From Aurelia coerulea (taxonomy: Eukaryota > Cnidaria > Scyphozoa > Semaeostomeae > Ulmaridae), in NCBI GenBank assembly GCA_039566865.1, contig CM076949.1, positions 930,001 to 994,000 of the forward strand: 64,000 bases of DNA, given 5' to 3'. The translations under genes were made by a program, and so were the position numbers. The stretch's first letter is position 1. Each line of letters opens with the position of its first letter. Of this stretch, positions 38,701-46,887 are shown piece by piece. The notes below the pieces were generated by a model that saw nothing but the letters and a program-made list of their open reading frames with translations, was not told where the DNA came from and did not search any database.

Positions 38701-41700
38701 GTCTTACTATTTTGCAGTGATAAATAGCTTCATGTGAGGTGAGAAACATTTCCTGTGAGGTAAAAAATCTTTGAAAACTCTCTGATGATTATCAGAATTT
38801 TCACGAGATCTATGACATTGGAGGCTGCTGTTTCATTTCATCCATGGAGCTATTTATCGCTGCAAAATAGTAAGAAAAAATGGCCGCCCGCTGGTTTCAG
38901 TGATCAGGCAAATTTGGTCTTCTAAAGGTCATAGCTCCATCATTTTTCAACAGATCTTTACGAGGATGGCAGCAAACTTTATTTGACCATCCGAAGAGCA
39001 ACATTATATAAAGTTTGGCGAGAATCTTGTGCCGTTTTGTCACAATCTTCAGGCAAACGGGGCACACATTTTTTGGGACACCCTGTATATCAAGTAAAGA
39101 AATAAATGGCAAAATTGGAACAATTAACAGCAGTTGTAATTCATATATTTATACCGGGTGAGTCAAAAAAAGAATCCCCGTTTGAAAGGTCACAGCTCCC
39201 TGAATATCAAAGCAATAAGTTTCATTGCCAATATGTTCAATTAGGTTCAGTAATTTACCCGGCTTTAATCGGTTATTCCTTTCCGTAGACAAAGGAGATT
39301 TCCTGCAGAAAGCCCCTTCCAAAAACCTGCAAAAACGAGTGAAACAATGAGCAAATGTTCCTTTATTTTCATCCTAGAAATCATGACACTCAAATGTATT
39401 TATGTATTTTGTCCTCTGGGAGAACGGAATCCCCCTGAATAGGTTATTCATGGGGGAACACTTTTCATCCTCCCAAGACGTGCTAAAGCGTGCAGAAGTC
39501 ATTGCTGTAAGGCCCGTGTAAGGCAGAAATGTTAGGAAATTTTCTCATGATTTTGGGCACGTTTTGAAGGTTTCTTGAAGTGGCTTTCTCGAGAAAATCC
39601 GTTATATTTTCATAACGGAGCGGCCAATTTCAGTCAGGTAAATTCTAAAGTAGATTTGAACATGTCTACTATTAAATCATATGTATTTGCCGATATCCTT
39701 GACTTGATATCAAGGGAGCCGTGGTCTTTCAAACGGGGATTCTTTTTATTGACTCACCCGTTTATAATTAGGGGTTTAGGTTACAGCAGTATTTGTCATT
39801 GAAGTGAGCATAGGTTCAAATCTTTGAATCGTTGTTAAAAAGTGGGTGTAAAATTCTATGACCCAAAATGAATGGCGTGAAAGAAGTTTTAGCTACACAT
39901 CTTTAATTCTACCGTTCGACTTTGAATAAATCTTGAATATTTTTCAAAATTACAATGTATTCTATATTTCAACTCATTGAAGGACGTGACGTCATCAAAT
40001 TTCTAAATTGTAGCCCAGAAGAGTGACAGACATTTTCTTCGTATCATATTTTAGACATTCATAAACCATGGCTTCCTTGAAAATTATTTCATGTTTCATC
40101 AAAAGGTGTAGAAAATGTGATTTTTTAAGTTTCTTTGACATTTTTCCTTGTATTCTTAAAAGAGAAAAGAAAAATACCCTAATTCTGAAAATATTGAAGA
40201 TTTCAGAATAGTCCGACGGTAGAATTATATCGAAATGGCAAAAGATTCTTTGAAGCATTCACTTCAAACGAACAGGTCTTGGAAATTTACACCAACCTTC
40301 TAGGCAACCTATGTTATTGAAGTGTTGATATATGGGATTTTAGTGTGAGGGACTCTTGTTTGATTCTTCACAGATGTAAAAAAAAAACAGTGGCAGCCAA
40401 TACACAGAGCAGCATCATCTGCATAACATGGAAAGTTTATCAAGCAGAAAATTATATCCAATTCTTTGAACACATGAAATACAAATATGGGTTCCTATAT
40501 TCCCCTGTTTTCTTTTCCTTTCTTTTACCCCCACGTGTATCTATCCCTTCTCCTTTCACGTTTTTTGCCCTTTTTTGGTATCCTTTGTTACTGTCCTTAT
40601 TTAAAACGAAACGTTCTATTTAATCATTTAAACACTTAATGATGATCTAGATATCATACAGTAATACACGCATGGATTGTCGAACAGGACTGTCACTTTA
40701 ATATCAAATGGATTTGTCACATAGAAATATCCGTTGACATGAACATGATTTTTTCAACATCATTCTTGCCCTCTGATTTATAATAAAACTGCACTTTCCT
40801 CTTGATGTTCAAATATAGGCTTAAAGGAAATATACCTGGAGCATGCAAAGCAAAGCCTCTCAATGTTTTCATCCTGATCTTCCCTGAAAAAAAAATTATC
40901 CTTAAGAATATTGGAAAAATACCAATTAAAATGTCTAGTTTTAGTTACATGCTATCACTGTATGAAATAAAATAATTCAAAACAACATGCCAAGACAGTG
41001 TGCACGATGCCTTTTATCTAATATTATTAGAATATCAATTCAGTTACCTTCTGCTACTCTTTCCACTGTCATTGGATTTACCATTGCGAATCTTTCTATC
41101 ACCTGAAATGTAGGAAAAGGTAAAATCAAAAAGGATATATCACAATAATAATGGCCATGGTTCTTTAGAGGTTGGGAGTGTGCTGTCATTTGCTGCCTAT
41201 TTTTGCTGCAGACCCAATTTTCAAAGGCCAATTTGCCTTCATGCTAAAAACTGAATGTTTATATAATACACCACATTTAATTTCAATGTAAATAATTTCA
41301 ATTCAATTTCTCACCTGGGAATACGGTAAAATCTTGAAGTTCAATTGGAAGCTCAAATTCTTTTGGATTTTTGTCTTTGAAGAACTTTGTCAAATGAGGA
41401 AAAACAAGCTCTGGTTTAGTCAATAGTGGCTGAACCAACGGGGCTTCTTGTGATGTTTTTGGCTCTTCTTTAGGGGCATCTTGTTTCTGCTGCTTGTCAA
41501 TCCTTTCCTAGATCAAAGAGAAAAAAGAAATTAGTAAAATGATGTTGCCTTCGGCAGGAATTTTAAACCAGGGGTCCAAAGCCTGGATGCAGCCTGCATA
41601 GTAGGCCTAAATTAACTTTCAGTAGCTAGAAATCCTTCCAGTCCAACTAAAATGAAAAAAGAAATAAAGAAACTCGAGCAGACAAAAGAAAATTTGACTT

Positions 41701-44700
41701 CTTTGAGCCCAAGGGAAAATGTGCTTCTAATGCAGTAACGGGAACGGTGTATATCAATTTAAAGTACAACCAAAAACTATGTAGAGTAAAATGGTTTTGG
41801 TCATAGAACTATCATTATGTTGCAAAACACAAATTTTGTAGGGGAAACTCCTCGAAAAGAGGAGGAGTTTCTGTTTGAGTGGCATATTACGCTCCAGGGC
41901 CCTTGAGGTCACGTCAATCAGATTAAAATGGTGCCTTCGCAGGAGAGGTAGACACAGAAGGAAAAGAAGTCGGTATATCACAAACGAAATGATATAAAAG
42001 GAAAGGAATAACTTGATGTATCATACATAAAGCTTTTTCTAAATTCATCGTTTCCTACTGCCCGTGGTCAAAAATGGAAAAATGTCCTCTTTTTTTGAAG
42101 CCAAGGAAACATATGCTGCTCGTGCAGTAACAGGACCGGTGTATACACATTTAGTACAGGCTGTACGAACACACAATAAGAGAACATGTGGAAATTAGCT
42201 CTCTGACTACAAAATCATCACAAAAATATCACCTGCTTCAATGCAGCTTTGCATTCATTACAAATCCATTCACCAGTTGGGATATCATCTTCCTCTAAAG
42301 GTGGGTTGCTACAAGAGAAATTAGAAGAGTTCAATTCCAATTCAAAAAATTTGAAAAATGAAGAAAAATGCTTCAGTATTCATAAAATTTTTTGGAGGAA
42401 AAAAGCATACTACTGTATGTCGGGTCGGAAAAAAACACACCGTTTCAAAGGCTGAGTACCAGAATAATATGTGGCTAATGCAATACTGAACATCTTCATA
42501 TGAAATTCAAAATTTACCTGGCTGAGAAATTGGTTGCTCCCTTCTGAAATTATGAGAGATTTTCTCAAAGAGGCCACCTCAAGAAACCTCCAAAACAGTC
42601 TTAAACACATGATGAAATTTTCTGCCATGCATCATTGACTTTTATTTGCTTGAGCATGTTGAAAGTATCATCCCTGGGAGCATAGCAAGATCATTCTCAG
42701 CGATTCATTCCCCGAGAGGGTAACACAAAAAACCTGTTGAAGTCACTTACAAGGCAGAAATATTTCGGGAAACTTTGTCATGATTTTTTGAAGGTTTCCT
42801 GAAGGGGTTTTCCCAAGAAAATCCATCATAATTTCAGAACAGCAAGGCCAATTTCACCCAGGTAAATCTTAAAAATGGATTTGAAAATGTCTATCATTGA
42901 TTATCATATATTTTACCAATATCATGGTCTTGCTGTCCAGGGAGTAGTGGCCTTTAAAATGGGGATAGTTTCCTTCACATCTCGTAAAACAAAATTATGA
43001 GAACAATTGAATCTTTTGTTGCTCGCTGGTTCAAAACGATCGCATAAAACATGTTTACACCGTATGTCTTAGTTAATTATTTCTTTTATACTTGAAAATG
43101 TCTTTAATGGCCACCTGCACTTGTCAAACACCTTTACATGGAATGTCAAATAATATTAACATGAAGTTTTACTTCCTCAGAATTGTATTTTCTTATGCAG
43201 CTATTGAAACAATGTAACTCAGTAATGACATGGAAAAAATAATCAAAACGAAAGGATTTAGTTAATAGCTGTAAAGTTTTATCAAACAAAATGAGAGAGG
43301 ATTTGTTTACCAGCACTGGAAATGAAATGAAGCAGGGCATCGATCACAACAAAGAAGGTCTCCTCCTTCCTTGCAGCTATCACAACAGTCTCTGTTTATT
43401 GTCCTTCCGCCATTTCTGTTTCCATGTTTTCTTGCATATGTTTGTTCTTTCTGTTCTTTCTCTTTGATGTATCTTCTCCTTTCTTCAGCTGAATGTGGGG
43501 GTGCAATAATTGCTTGGATTTGCTGTGAAAGAGATCTCATATTGATTTGATAAAATATAAATATAAGCTCTGGGACTGGAACCTTCCTTAACTTGTGCAA
43601 ATTAATAATAGTGCAAACCCTTGCAATAGTTCATCCGCATCCGCAACCCCTTGCCATGATACCCAAGTAGTGGGGCTTTAACTAGGCTTGAACAACCCTG
43701 TCCATCTGACTGTTCTGGTGGCAAAACTTGCACAAACACACATATGCTGGGTGTTGGTAAGGGATTGATGAAGAAGGAATGCTCAAAACTGACAACAAGG
43801 TTTGCAATGAAGTTAGGTCAAATAACGTCATCTTCAGTGTTTTATAAAGTTTTAGTGCAATGCTGTTGTAATACTGTTTTAATCCTAGCAACTAGGCCTG
43901 TGTTGATACAGCAAATAAATGTAAAAAAATAATATTGATAAGTACTCCGTGACACAATAAGTAACATAGAATCTTCTACATTAAAACCTTATTCAGTGTT
44001 TGTTTTTGTTGCAGGACGAAAGAATTGCCTGTTCAAATTCCTGTATGGAATGCATTGAATCTGTACTGCTCTTTTAACATGTCACATTCATGCAAAGTAA
44101 AACAGAGTGACGCTTTACGGAGAACTCGATTCATGAAGGGACCATCATTGGCCCTTAAGCGTATTTCTTTTTCATTGGTGCATGCTTGTCAAGTACTTTT
44201 TCAAAGCAATTTTGAAAAGAGCTGTAGTCTAAATCAGTTGTTTTGATACTATCCAACTCTTCCCTAAGTTTTCGTTTGAACGTCTGTTCCGAAAAAATCT
44301 TATAATCTCTCTAATTAATAATGGTGGGCCCAATTTTTTGGTATGCTGTTTTCAAAACTGTGACTATCATTTTGTGGAAGTCAGAGAGTCCCGTCTCGAA
44401 CGTGGTGGTATGTTGGAAACTCCTATATCTGTTTGTTAAGATTAGGTCAAGACACCATGGATTCTTAAAAACAAGTTGGCTCCTTTACCAGATTTTTGAG
44501 GTCATAGCTATTCATAAAAGTATTAATCTGCTGATCGGTCTCCACTGCATTAAAATCACCAAGAAACAAAGAATTGTCATATTTTTCATTGTAATGATCA
44601 ACTGCTTTGCCAAGATTTTCGAAAAATTGATCTTGACATTGGGATGGTGGTCGGTAAACACCAAAAAGAACCCATTTTTTCCCCTTAAATTAATTTCAAA

Positions 44701-45095
44701 ACAAATGCATTCCATACATATGAATTTCAAATTTGAAAGATTTTAACTGTCTCATGATGTCGTTTTTCACGTAAACCAACACAGACCCCCACCTTCACCA
44801 TTTCTATCAAGCCACAGCGGATCAGCGTACCCTGCTTAGGCCTAATTGCTAGTACTAAGTATGGCCAAATGTGGCTTGTGTGATGAATTATGCCGACAAG
44901 TAATCTTTTCCTGTTAAATGTTCCATAATACCCGAAACTACTCTAGGAGTACTACTCTAGGCCACATTTTAAAATATATCTAGGCCTATCCTTTCCTATC
45001 TATAATATTTTGCATACACTAAAAGTCTCAACAAAACATATTCATACCTCCATGATACCCCCTGAGGTATCCATATCATATTCCACTCGCTCCAT
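23564..45095 (-). CDS. PHF12: PHD finger protein 12 (PHF12/Pf1), complete
   Basis: A nuclear corepressor subunit known in vertebrates to link the SIN3-HDAC and MRG15 (MORF4L1) machinery to chromatin. Seventeen coding exons join in phase to 810 aa (about 1000 in vertebrates). Exons: 45048-45095, 43311-43522, 42233-42308, 41315-41507, 41048-41102, 40836-40883, 38331-38463, 36136-36245, 35531-35579, 34101-34235, 33135-33364, 27198-27628, 26688-26770, 25526-25598, 25109-25189, 24644-24726, 23564-23956. The start Met opens [16 protein letters not shown], matching the family's YDLDTSGGLME. Domains: PHD1 at residues 63-106, PHD2 at 206-250, an S/T-rich linker at 430-573, and an FHA-type C-terminal region at about 603-790. 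The 5.5 kb intron between exons 11 and 12 holds an LTR retrotransposon. The gene is intact; the shortening is mainly in the linker. Confidence 0.95.
25778..26658. mobile_element. MITE family A, copy 2, with internal insert
   Basis: Ends TACCGGGTGTGCCAAAATAA and AGTTTATTTTGGCGCACGCT match family A. It is longer than the other copies (881 against about 605 bp) because roughly 280 bp of unrelated sequence interrupts the centre (about 26070-26350). It lies in the PHF12 intron between exons 13 and 14, with its right end about 28 bp from the exon 13 donor. Confidence 0.82.
27198..35579 (-). CDS. PHF12: PHF12 exons 9-12: central and S/T-rich linker
   Basis: Exon 9 (35531-35579) is basic. Exon 10 (34101-34235) opens VPNAIKEEY, matching the family's VPDAIKSQY. 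Exon 11 (33135-33364) begins [18 protein letters not shown], matching WLCSVVALQC, then a lysine-rich acidic stretch. Exon 12 (27198-27628) encodes 143 residues of serine, threonine, lysine and proline with no domain. This is the usual PHF12 disordered linker, here shorter than in vertebrates. The exon is assigned by phase, splice sites and its place in the gene rather than by sequence similarity, so it is the least certain of the seventeen. Confidence 0.85.
27809..28023. mobile_element. MITE family B, short TA-flanked foldback
   Basis: Ends TACCGGGTGTCCCAAAATGA and its complement enclose 215 bp. The internal halves are also inverted (GATTTTCAAAAACT against GTTTTTGAAAATCG). TA lies at each edge. 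It sits 25 bp left of the LTR retrotransposon, in the PHF12 intron between exons 11 and 12. Confidence 0.88.
28049..28232 (+). repeat. Left LTR
   Basis: A 184 bp terminal repeat with TG...CA ends, TGTTGTAG opposite CTACAACA. It matches the right LTR along its length except for TATCATAATG against TATCAATGAATG near the end. Confidence 0.95.
28257..31463 (+). CDS. Gag-Pol polyprotein of the LTR element, ends at internal stop
   Basis: The first ATG is at 28257 ([15 protein letters not shown]); the in-frame GTG at 28242 is less likely. Gag is fused to Pol without a frameshift. In order: capsid-like region (about 1-200); a zinc knuckle region with CKFC and [14 protein letters not shown] (about 218-250); aspartic protease motif [12 protein letters not shown] (about 325); reverse transcriptase with [11 protein letters not shown] and LQDDIIVWG, where the catalytic Asp pair is kept although the usual Tyr before it is changed; RNase H with [14 protein letters not shown]; and an integrase H2C2 zinc finger with HQGHLG and CDAC. 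The frame stops at TAG 31461-31463, after the first catalytic Asp of integrase (VGTDCF). This copy therefore probably cannot make a full integrase. Confidence 0.93.
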   Translation: MDKFTPPGSLNFDGNLAENWRKWRQEFDFYMVATESDAKSDKVQTSILLTCIGQKGRDVYNTFTFETADDKLKLKPVLEKFTEYCQPRKNITFLRYKFFSCRQKDGQLFDDFVTDLKKLSAECEFSELNDSLVRDMIIVGCSDHRLRERLLREDTLELKRAVHIGQAAEQTKLEIKEFNREDKEVHKIVKTRSVHPQFRGEKNSDGGKDFFKNCKFCARSHERGKCPAYGKKCNSCQKLNHFSKCCRNTKRVKHVECESSDDSDQDFFVGTITAESTASSGNSSSNEEDTDIYCVGIDKDNKSSSDWSIYLCSNGTDVEYKIDTGAQVNILPKKIFNKLKVKPTLKPSKVKLTAYNGSSIPVLGKCILKTTNKATISHVLFIVADTDSPPILGLTTSENLGLIKRIMEINVKDIPDDLLQFCDCFGDIGTLPQTHHIELKPDVTPVIHPPRRIPYALKPQLREELSRMEKLGIIEKVTEPTDWVNSLVIVHKANGKLRICIDPRDLNKAIKRQHFQLPSAEELFAQMSGAKYFAKLDMSNAYWQIKIDEESSKLLTFNTPFGRYKFLRLPFGIHSASEICQQQISQVIEGIEKAANLQDDIIVWGNTREELHQSLKEVLYRVQKSGVKLNLSKCKFEVTEVSYLGHNLSEAGVKPDPNKIAAIVKMPQPTNKTELQRFLGMINYLGKFLPNLASVSAPLRSLLENDIEWVFDKPQRNSFNELKRLVTESPVLKFFDPNLPIRVTSDASKDGLGAVLEQLFDKNWYPVAYTSRSLTSSERNYCQLEKECLSVVFACEKFNQYVYGQQFFVENDHQPLKAIFTKEIIKAPPRIQRFLLRLQRYDFTLNYRSGKDVIVADALSRAFLDDSATEIPEKELDFVVHSVINNLPISDARLEQFKKETAQDATLQLLKNYTMNGWPEVKELVANEVRSYFNIRENITFSRGLLLKGEQLIVPSSMRKEMRALIHQGHLGIEKCKIRARKVFYWPHMNNEITDLVSNCDACMTYRNRQQRETLIPHEIPSEPWIKVGTDCFHLKNKCYVIVVDYHSKFFELSKLPNLESSTVIKAT
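31464..32225 (+). pseudogene. Rest of integrase, in frame after the stop
   Basis: The same frame continues beyond the TAG with the remaining integrase core, including FSDNGPEF and [13 protein letters not shown], which carry the second Asp and the Glu of the catalytic triad. A C-terminal region with [18 protein letters not shown] follows. It ends at TAA 32223-32225, shortly before the polypurine tract. A methionine at 31632 is available, but no separate start is expected for this element type. The break is a single stop codon with no shift of frame. Confidence 0.88.
32248..32433 (+). repeat. Right LTR
   Basis: A 186 bp terminal repeat preceded by the polypurine tract and followed by the 5 bp duplication CACAA. 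Confidence 0.95.
32928..33040. mobile_element. Short palindromic MITE, GTCTGTCTCAAAT ends, copy 1
   Basis: Facing ends AAGTCTGTCTCAAATTAG and CTATTTCAGACAGACTTTAG enclose about 113 bp containing CACGTGAGATTTGCG and TTTTCACATGAGAT. Copies at 33890-34012 and 54345-54470 share the frame GAGATTTGCGATAACG. It lies in PHF12, close to the end of exon 11. Confidence 0.72.
33414..33480. mobile_element. Single left end of MITE family C
   Basis: TATCGGGTGTCCCGAAAAAA followed by GTACTCCTGTTT matches the left end of the element at 47215-47462. No matching right end was found nearby, so this is probably a decayed copy. It begins about 50 bp from the exon 11 acceptor of PHF12. Confidence 0.55.
33890..34012. 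mobile_element. Short palindromic MITE, GTCTGTCTCAAAT family, copy 2
   Basis: Contains GTGTCAAACTAGATGCCACG, GAGATTTGCGATAACGC, a spacer, TTCGCGGACATTTTCACGTG and GACACAGATTTTAG, the same arrangement as copies 1 and 3. It lies in a PHF12 intron. Confidence 0.65.
34933..35507. mobile_element. MITE family D, copy 1
   Basis: Ends TACAGGTTGTCCCAAAAAAA and TTTTTTGGGACACCCTGT enclose a long foldback. TTCTCGCCAAACTTTTATAT appears near the left end and its complement near the right. The centre has GTCTTACTATTTTGCAGCG opposite its complement. Copy 2 is at 38491-39087. The right end lies about 22 bp from the exon 9 donor of PHF12. Confidence 0.85.
35636..36050. repeat. 54 bp tandem repeat, about 7.5 units
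   Basis: Units of GATGATTGAAAATATGATTG, then GGTGATTCACATGACC and TGTGATAAATCATTTATC, repeat at 54 bp spacing with few changes. The array lies in the PHF12 intron between exons 8 and 9, about 85 bp from exon 8. It has no coding role that I can see. Confidence 0.9.
36136..41507 (-). CDS. PHF12: PHF12 exons 4-8: second PHD finger
   Basis: Exon 4 (41315-41507) encodes a charged linker with [10 protein letters not shown], equivalent to the family's FQLPNEL. Exon 5 (41048-41102) is a basic RKIRNGKS patch. Exon 6 (40836-40883) gives LCFAC, and exon 7 (38331-38463) gives [16 protein letters not shown] and WMCPNH. Together they form PHD2, with ligands C206, C209, C221, C224, H229, C232, C247 and H250. 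The last ligand is His rather than Cys, as in vertebrate PHF12 (CPNH). Exon 8 (36136-36245) continues the conserved region [15 protein letters not shown]. Confidence 0.93.
36377..36640. mobile_element. Single left end of a family F MITE
   Basis: CCCGGGTGAGCAAGAAAAAA followed by GTTCTCACTTTCGA resembles the end of the MITE at 8091-8710. The next stretch, CAGGCCACAATAAATCATAC, matches the subterminal part of family A. It looks like a link between the two families. The right end is not clear and may have been displaced by the LINE fragment at 36890. Confidence 0.55.
36890..37445 (+). pseudogene. 5'-truncated LINE fragment (RT C-terminus)
   Basis: A plus-strand frame encodes [18 protein letters not shown], then [36 protein letters not shown] and VRLREFLR before TAG at 37318-37320. 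This is the C-terminal tail of CR1/Jockey-like non-LTR reverse transcriptases. The copy ends in AATAAAATGAAAAATGAAAT, a tail like that at 63053-63070. There is no catalytic domain, so it is a dead copy. It is antisense in the PHF12 intron between exons 7 and 8. Confidence 0.85.
37560..37745. mobile_element. Small foldback element, CTTGTTGGGGAT ends
   Basis: Facing arms contain GAGATACGGTTTGTCCTAGG on the left and CCTCGGACAAACCGTATCTC on the right, with outer CTTGTTGGGG and CCTCAACAAG. About 186 bp, non-coding, in a PHF12 intron. The target duplication was not resolved. Confidence 0.75.
37866..38023. mobile_element. G/C-tract MITE, relative of 3027-3201
   Basis: A 158 bp element begins CATAGGCGCACGAGACAGGG and ends CCCTACGCCCATG. 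It is flanked by perfect 8 bp repeats ATCGCGGA (37858-37865 and 38024-38031). The core AGCCATAATCGGGC and the later TCGGGAAGCCCCC are shared with the copy in the 69 bp satellite. Confidence 0.88.
38491..39087. mobile_element. MITE family D, copy 2
   Basis: Ends TACAGGGCGTCCTAAAAAAA and TTTTTTGGGACACCCTGTA match copy 1, including the inner CTCGCCAAACTTTAATATGA foldback. It starts only about 27 bp upstream of PHF12 exon 7 on the gene strand, so it crowds that exon's branch-point region. Confidence 0.85.
39152..39764. mobile_element. MITE family E, copy 1
   Basis: Ends TACCGGGTGAGTCAAAAAAA and TTTTTATTGACTCACCCG, with AATCCCCGTTTGAAAGG opposite CTTTCAAACGGGGATT. The interior is also a foldback. 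Other copies are at 42416-42987 and 54640-56021. It lies in PHF12, in the intron between exons 6 and 7. Confidence 0.85.
39904..40228. mobile_element. Small MITE, TAATTCTACCGT ends
   Basis: Left TAATTCTACCGTTCGACTTT pairs with the complement of TAATTCTACCGTCGGACTAT on the right. Inner AATCTTGAATATTTTTCAAA pairs with a matching stretch near 40190. About 325 bp, in the PHF12 intron between exons 6 and 7. Confidence 0.7.
41697..42165. repeat. Pair of about 75 bp direct repeats
   Basis: The segment near 41697-41775 (GAGCCCAAGGGAAAATGTGC, then GCAGTAACGGGAACGGTGTA) recurs near 42090-42165 (GAAGCCAAGGAAACATATGC, then GCAGTAACAGGACCGGTGTA). It is a diverged duplication in the PHF12 intron between exons 3 and 4. 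Confidence 0.6.
42233..45095 (-). CDS. PHF12: PHF12 exons 1-3: start and first PHD finger
   Basis: Exon 1 (45048-45095) encodes 16 residues. Exon 2 (43311-43522) continues [10 protein letters not shown], a charged E/K/R stretch, then [20 protein letters not shown] and HFQC. Exon 3 (42233-42308) closes the finger with [20 protein letters not shown]. The Cys4-His-Cys3 set of a PHD zinc finger is complete (residues 63-106). The split Cys codon TG|C across the intron is conserved. Fingers of this EGGDLLCCD type commonly bind histone H3 tails; binding here is inferred from the family. Intron 1 holds a decayed LINE, and intron 2 a family E MITE. Confidence 0.93.
42416..42987. mobile_element. MITE family E, copy 2, degenerate
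   Basis: It starts GTCGGGTCGGAAAAAAACAC and ACCGTTTCAAAGG, and ends near GGCCTTTAAAATGGGGATAG with TTCACATCTCG. The inner halves match family E (CCTGAAGGGGTTTTCCCAAG and its inverted partner). The ends are decayed. It lies in the PHF12 intron between exons 2 and 3. Confidence 0.65.
44020..44830 (-). pseudogene. Decayed LINE endonuclease region
   Basis: Minus-strand frames read [20 protein letters not shown] and [20 protein letters not shown], then [11 protein letters not shown] and, after a frame change, a DLILTNR-like piece. Further on they read [20 protein letters not shown]. These are typical of the APE-type endonuclease and following linker of non-LTR retrotransposons: GDFN is the catalytic block, and the PTCF and DLILTN motifs follow. 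Several stops and frameshifts show it is dead. It lies in intron 1 of PHF12, in the same orientation. Confidence 0.82.
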
Positions 45096-46887
45096 CTTCG
45101 ATCTCTTCTTATTCACAATTCACAAAGGTGATATTGGAACAAACCAAGCAGCTGTTTTGTGGCTAGGCCGTCCGCCATGCCATCAGCCAATCTCCCATCT
45201 CCCCACAACCTTTTCAAAGAGCCTCGATATCGATATCAACGATTGACAATCATGACAATCAAAGAATCACAAACCAGAATCACAACATAGCTGGTTGGCC
45301 ACAAGGCCACCCTTCCGTGCATGGATTGACCAAGGATTGGAATCATATAATAGCGGCTTCGGCGCTTCATTTCCCTCACTATTTCGAAGTCCTTTTGCTT
45401 TTTGAGGAAAAACCCCTAAAAAAAACTCCTTTCCTTCTGAAAAAACTATCGTCTTCCTTCTTAGCAGTGCTTTGCCCCTTATTTTTCTGTTAAGATCTTA
45501 TCGAAACGCGTAAAAGGTTTACAATATTATCCCCTGCAATGATATAATGATTCTCCCAACCTTCACGTACTGGGGAGTACTGCATTGTAACGCAAAGTTG
45601 ACTTCAACTCAAGCAAAGAGACCCTTGTCAATTCATGGTCGCTGTTTGAAACAATAAATGGAAACTCGAAAAATCCTACTGCATTTCAATCATTCGTCAA
45701 TGCCAAAAGTACCAGTGAACGTAAACTCGTGCGTAAACGTGTAGACAATGAGGTGAGTCAGACGAAACGCGGGGTGCCTGGCGTTCTGTAACGTCGCTTG
45801 TAGCCACCCGATCGTCGTGAGCTAAATTTTTTCGTGCAGCCTAAAGTCTAACTTAGATCATAAGCCTTTCCCTATCTATCGAAATCGGTCACTTGATGCA
45901 TTAATGAAAAAAGTTTGTGTGTAAGACGTTGTTTGAGAGTCTTGCAAAATGATGAAATCTTCTCAAGACAGCGAATGACTACTGTATATTTTAAGCAGTT
46001 AAATAGTTTGATAAATTATCTTACAATTTAATCCTGAGAAAAGTCTTCGCAGTCAAATCAATCCAAGAGATGCTGTAACTCCAAATTTTATCAGAAAGAA
46101 CTTTGAGAATATCAACCTGAAAATATTCAAAAACTCCAAGAAAAGAGTTATACTGTTTCAAGCACATATTGCTCAATGCTACAATTTACAGACAGCATCA
46201 AATTTCTTCAAACCAGACTTTATATGATATGATCTTTCTTGCTTCTTTTACAAAAAGTTGGCCAAAAACCAGCCTGCAGTTTCTTAATCCACAGTTTCCT
46301 TTGTGCACGATTTTACTGTGGTGTGAATTTGCTACAACTTGGTTTAATGACTACTGAAATTTGTGCTCAGTGAACTTTGCAGTAGAAAGACCTCAGGTAG
46401 TAAACTTTAATGCAGCTAGTTAGCGTCAGCGATGATTTAGCTGTACATTAGAGCTTTTGCTTTAGGGTGCATTTCCAGTCGTGGGAATTTTCCGAGCAGA
46501 GGGGACGTTTATTTTTTACAAGATAAAATTTTGTTTTGACGTTGAATAAAAGGTTACGTACGAGAAAATTTGAAAACTTCCGGCAGCTCCGAAAATTTAT
46601 TGACTGAAAATCACCCTTTGACGGAACTTCAGTGACACAACGAAGAAACTATTATGACTAATAATGTTATATTTAGAAGAATATGACAGAAATATAAGGG
46701 ATAAGATCAAAGATTAAAATCTTCACAAGTACTTCATTGATTAATGATAATGGGTTAATGATATATTTATGCTTTGCAGCAGTTCAAACTCACGCATGTT
46801 ATAAGTGTTATTATGACTAAAAACTTAGTTTAAATACCGTGTCTAAATATATGACTACTTTTAATGCGACAGTTTGCAGACAAAAGT
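45096..46887. other. Intergenic spacer between PHF12 and the protease gene
   Basis: The PHF12 5' UTR and promoter should start just above 45095, and the 3' UTR of the protease gene lies below 46888. I see no exon, no strong inverted ends and no clear TATA box in the expected place. Only one candidate poly(A) signal (46596-46601) stands out. Confidence 0.45.
46596..46601 (-). terminator. Candidate poly(A) signal of the protease gene
   Basis: TTTATT on the plus strand reads AATAAA on the gene strand, about 290 bp after the stop at 46888. It is plausible, but no cleavage-site evidence is visible. Confidence 0.35.

Noticed and set aside
44321..44746. 141-codon plus-strand frame
   Set aside because: The opposite strand clearly encodes decayed LINE endonuclease motifs; this frame is its shadow.
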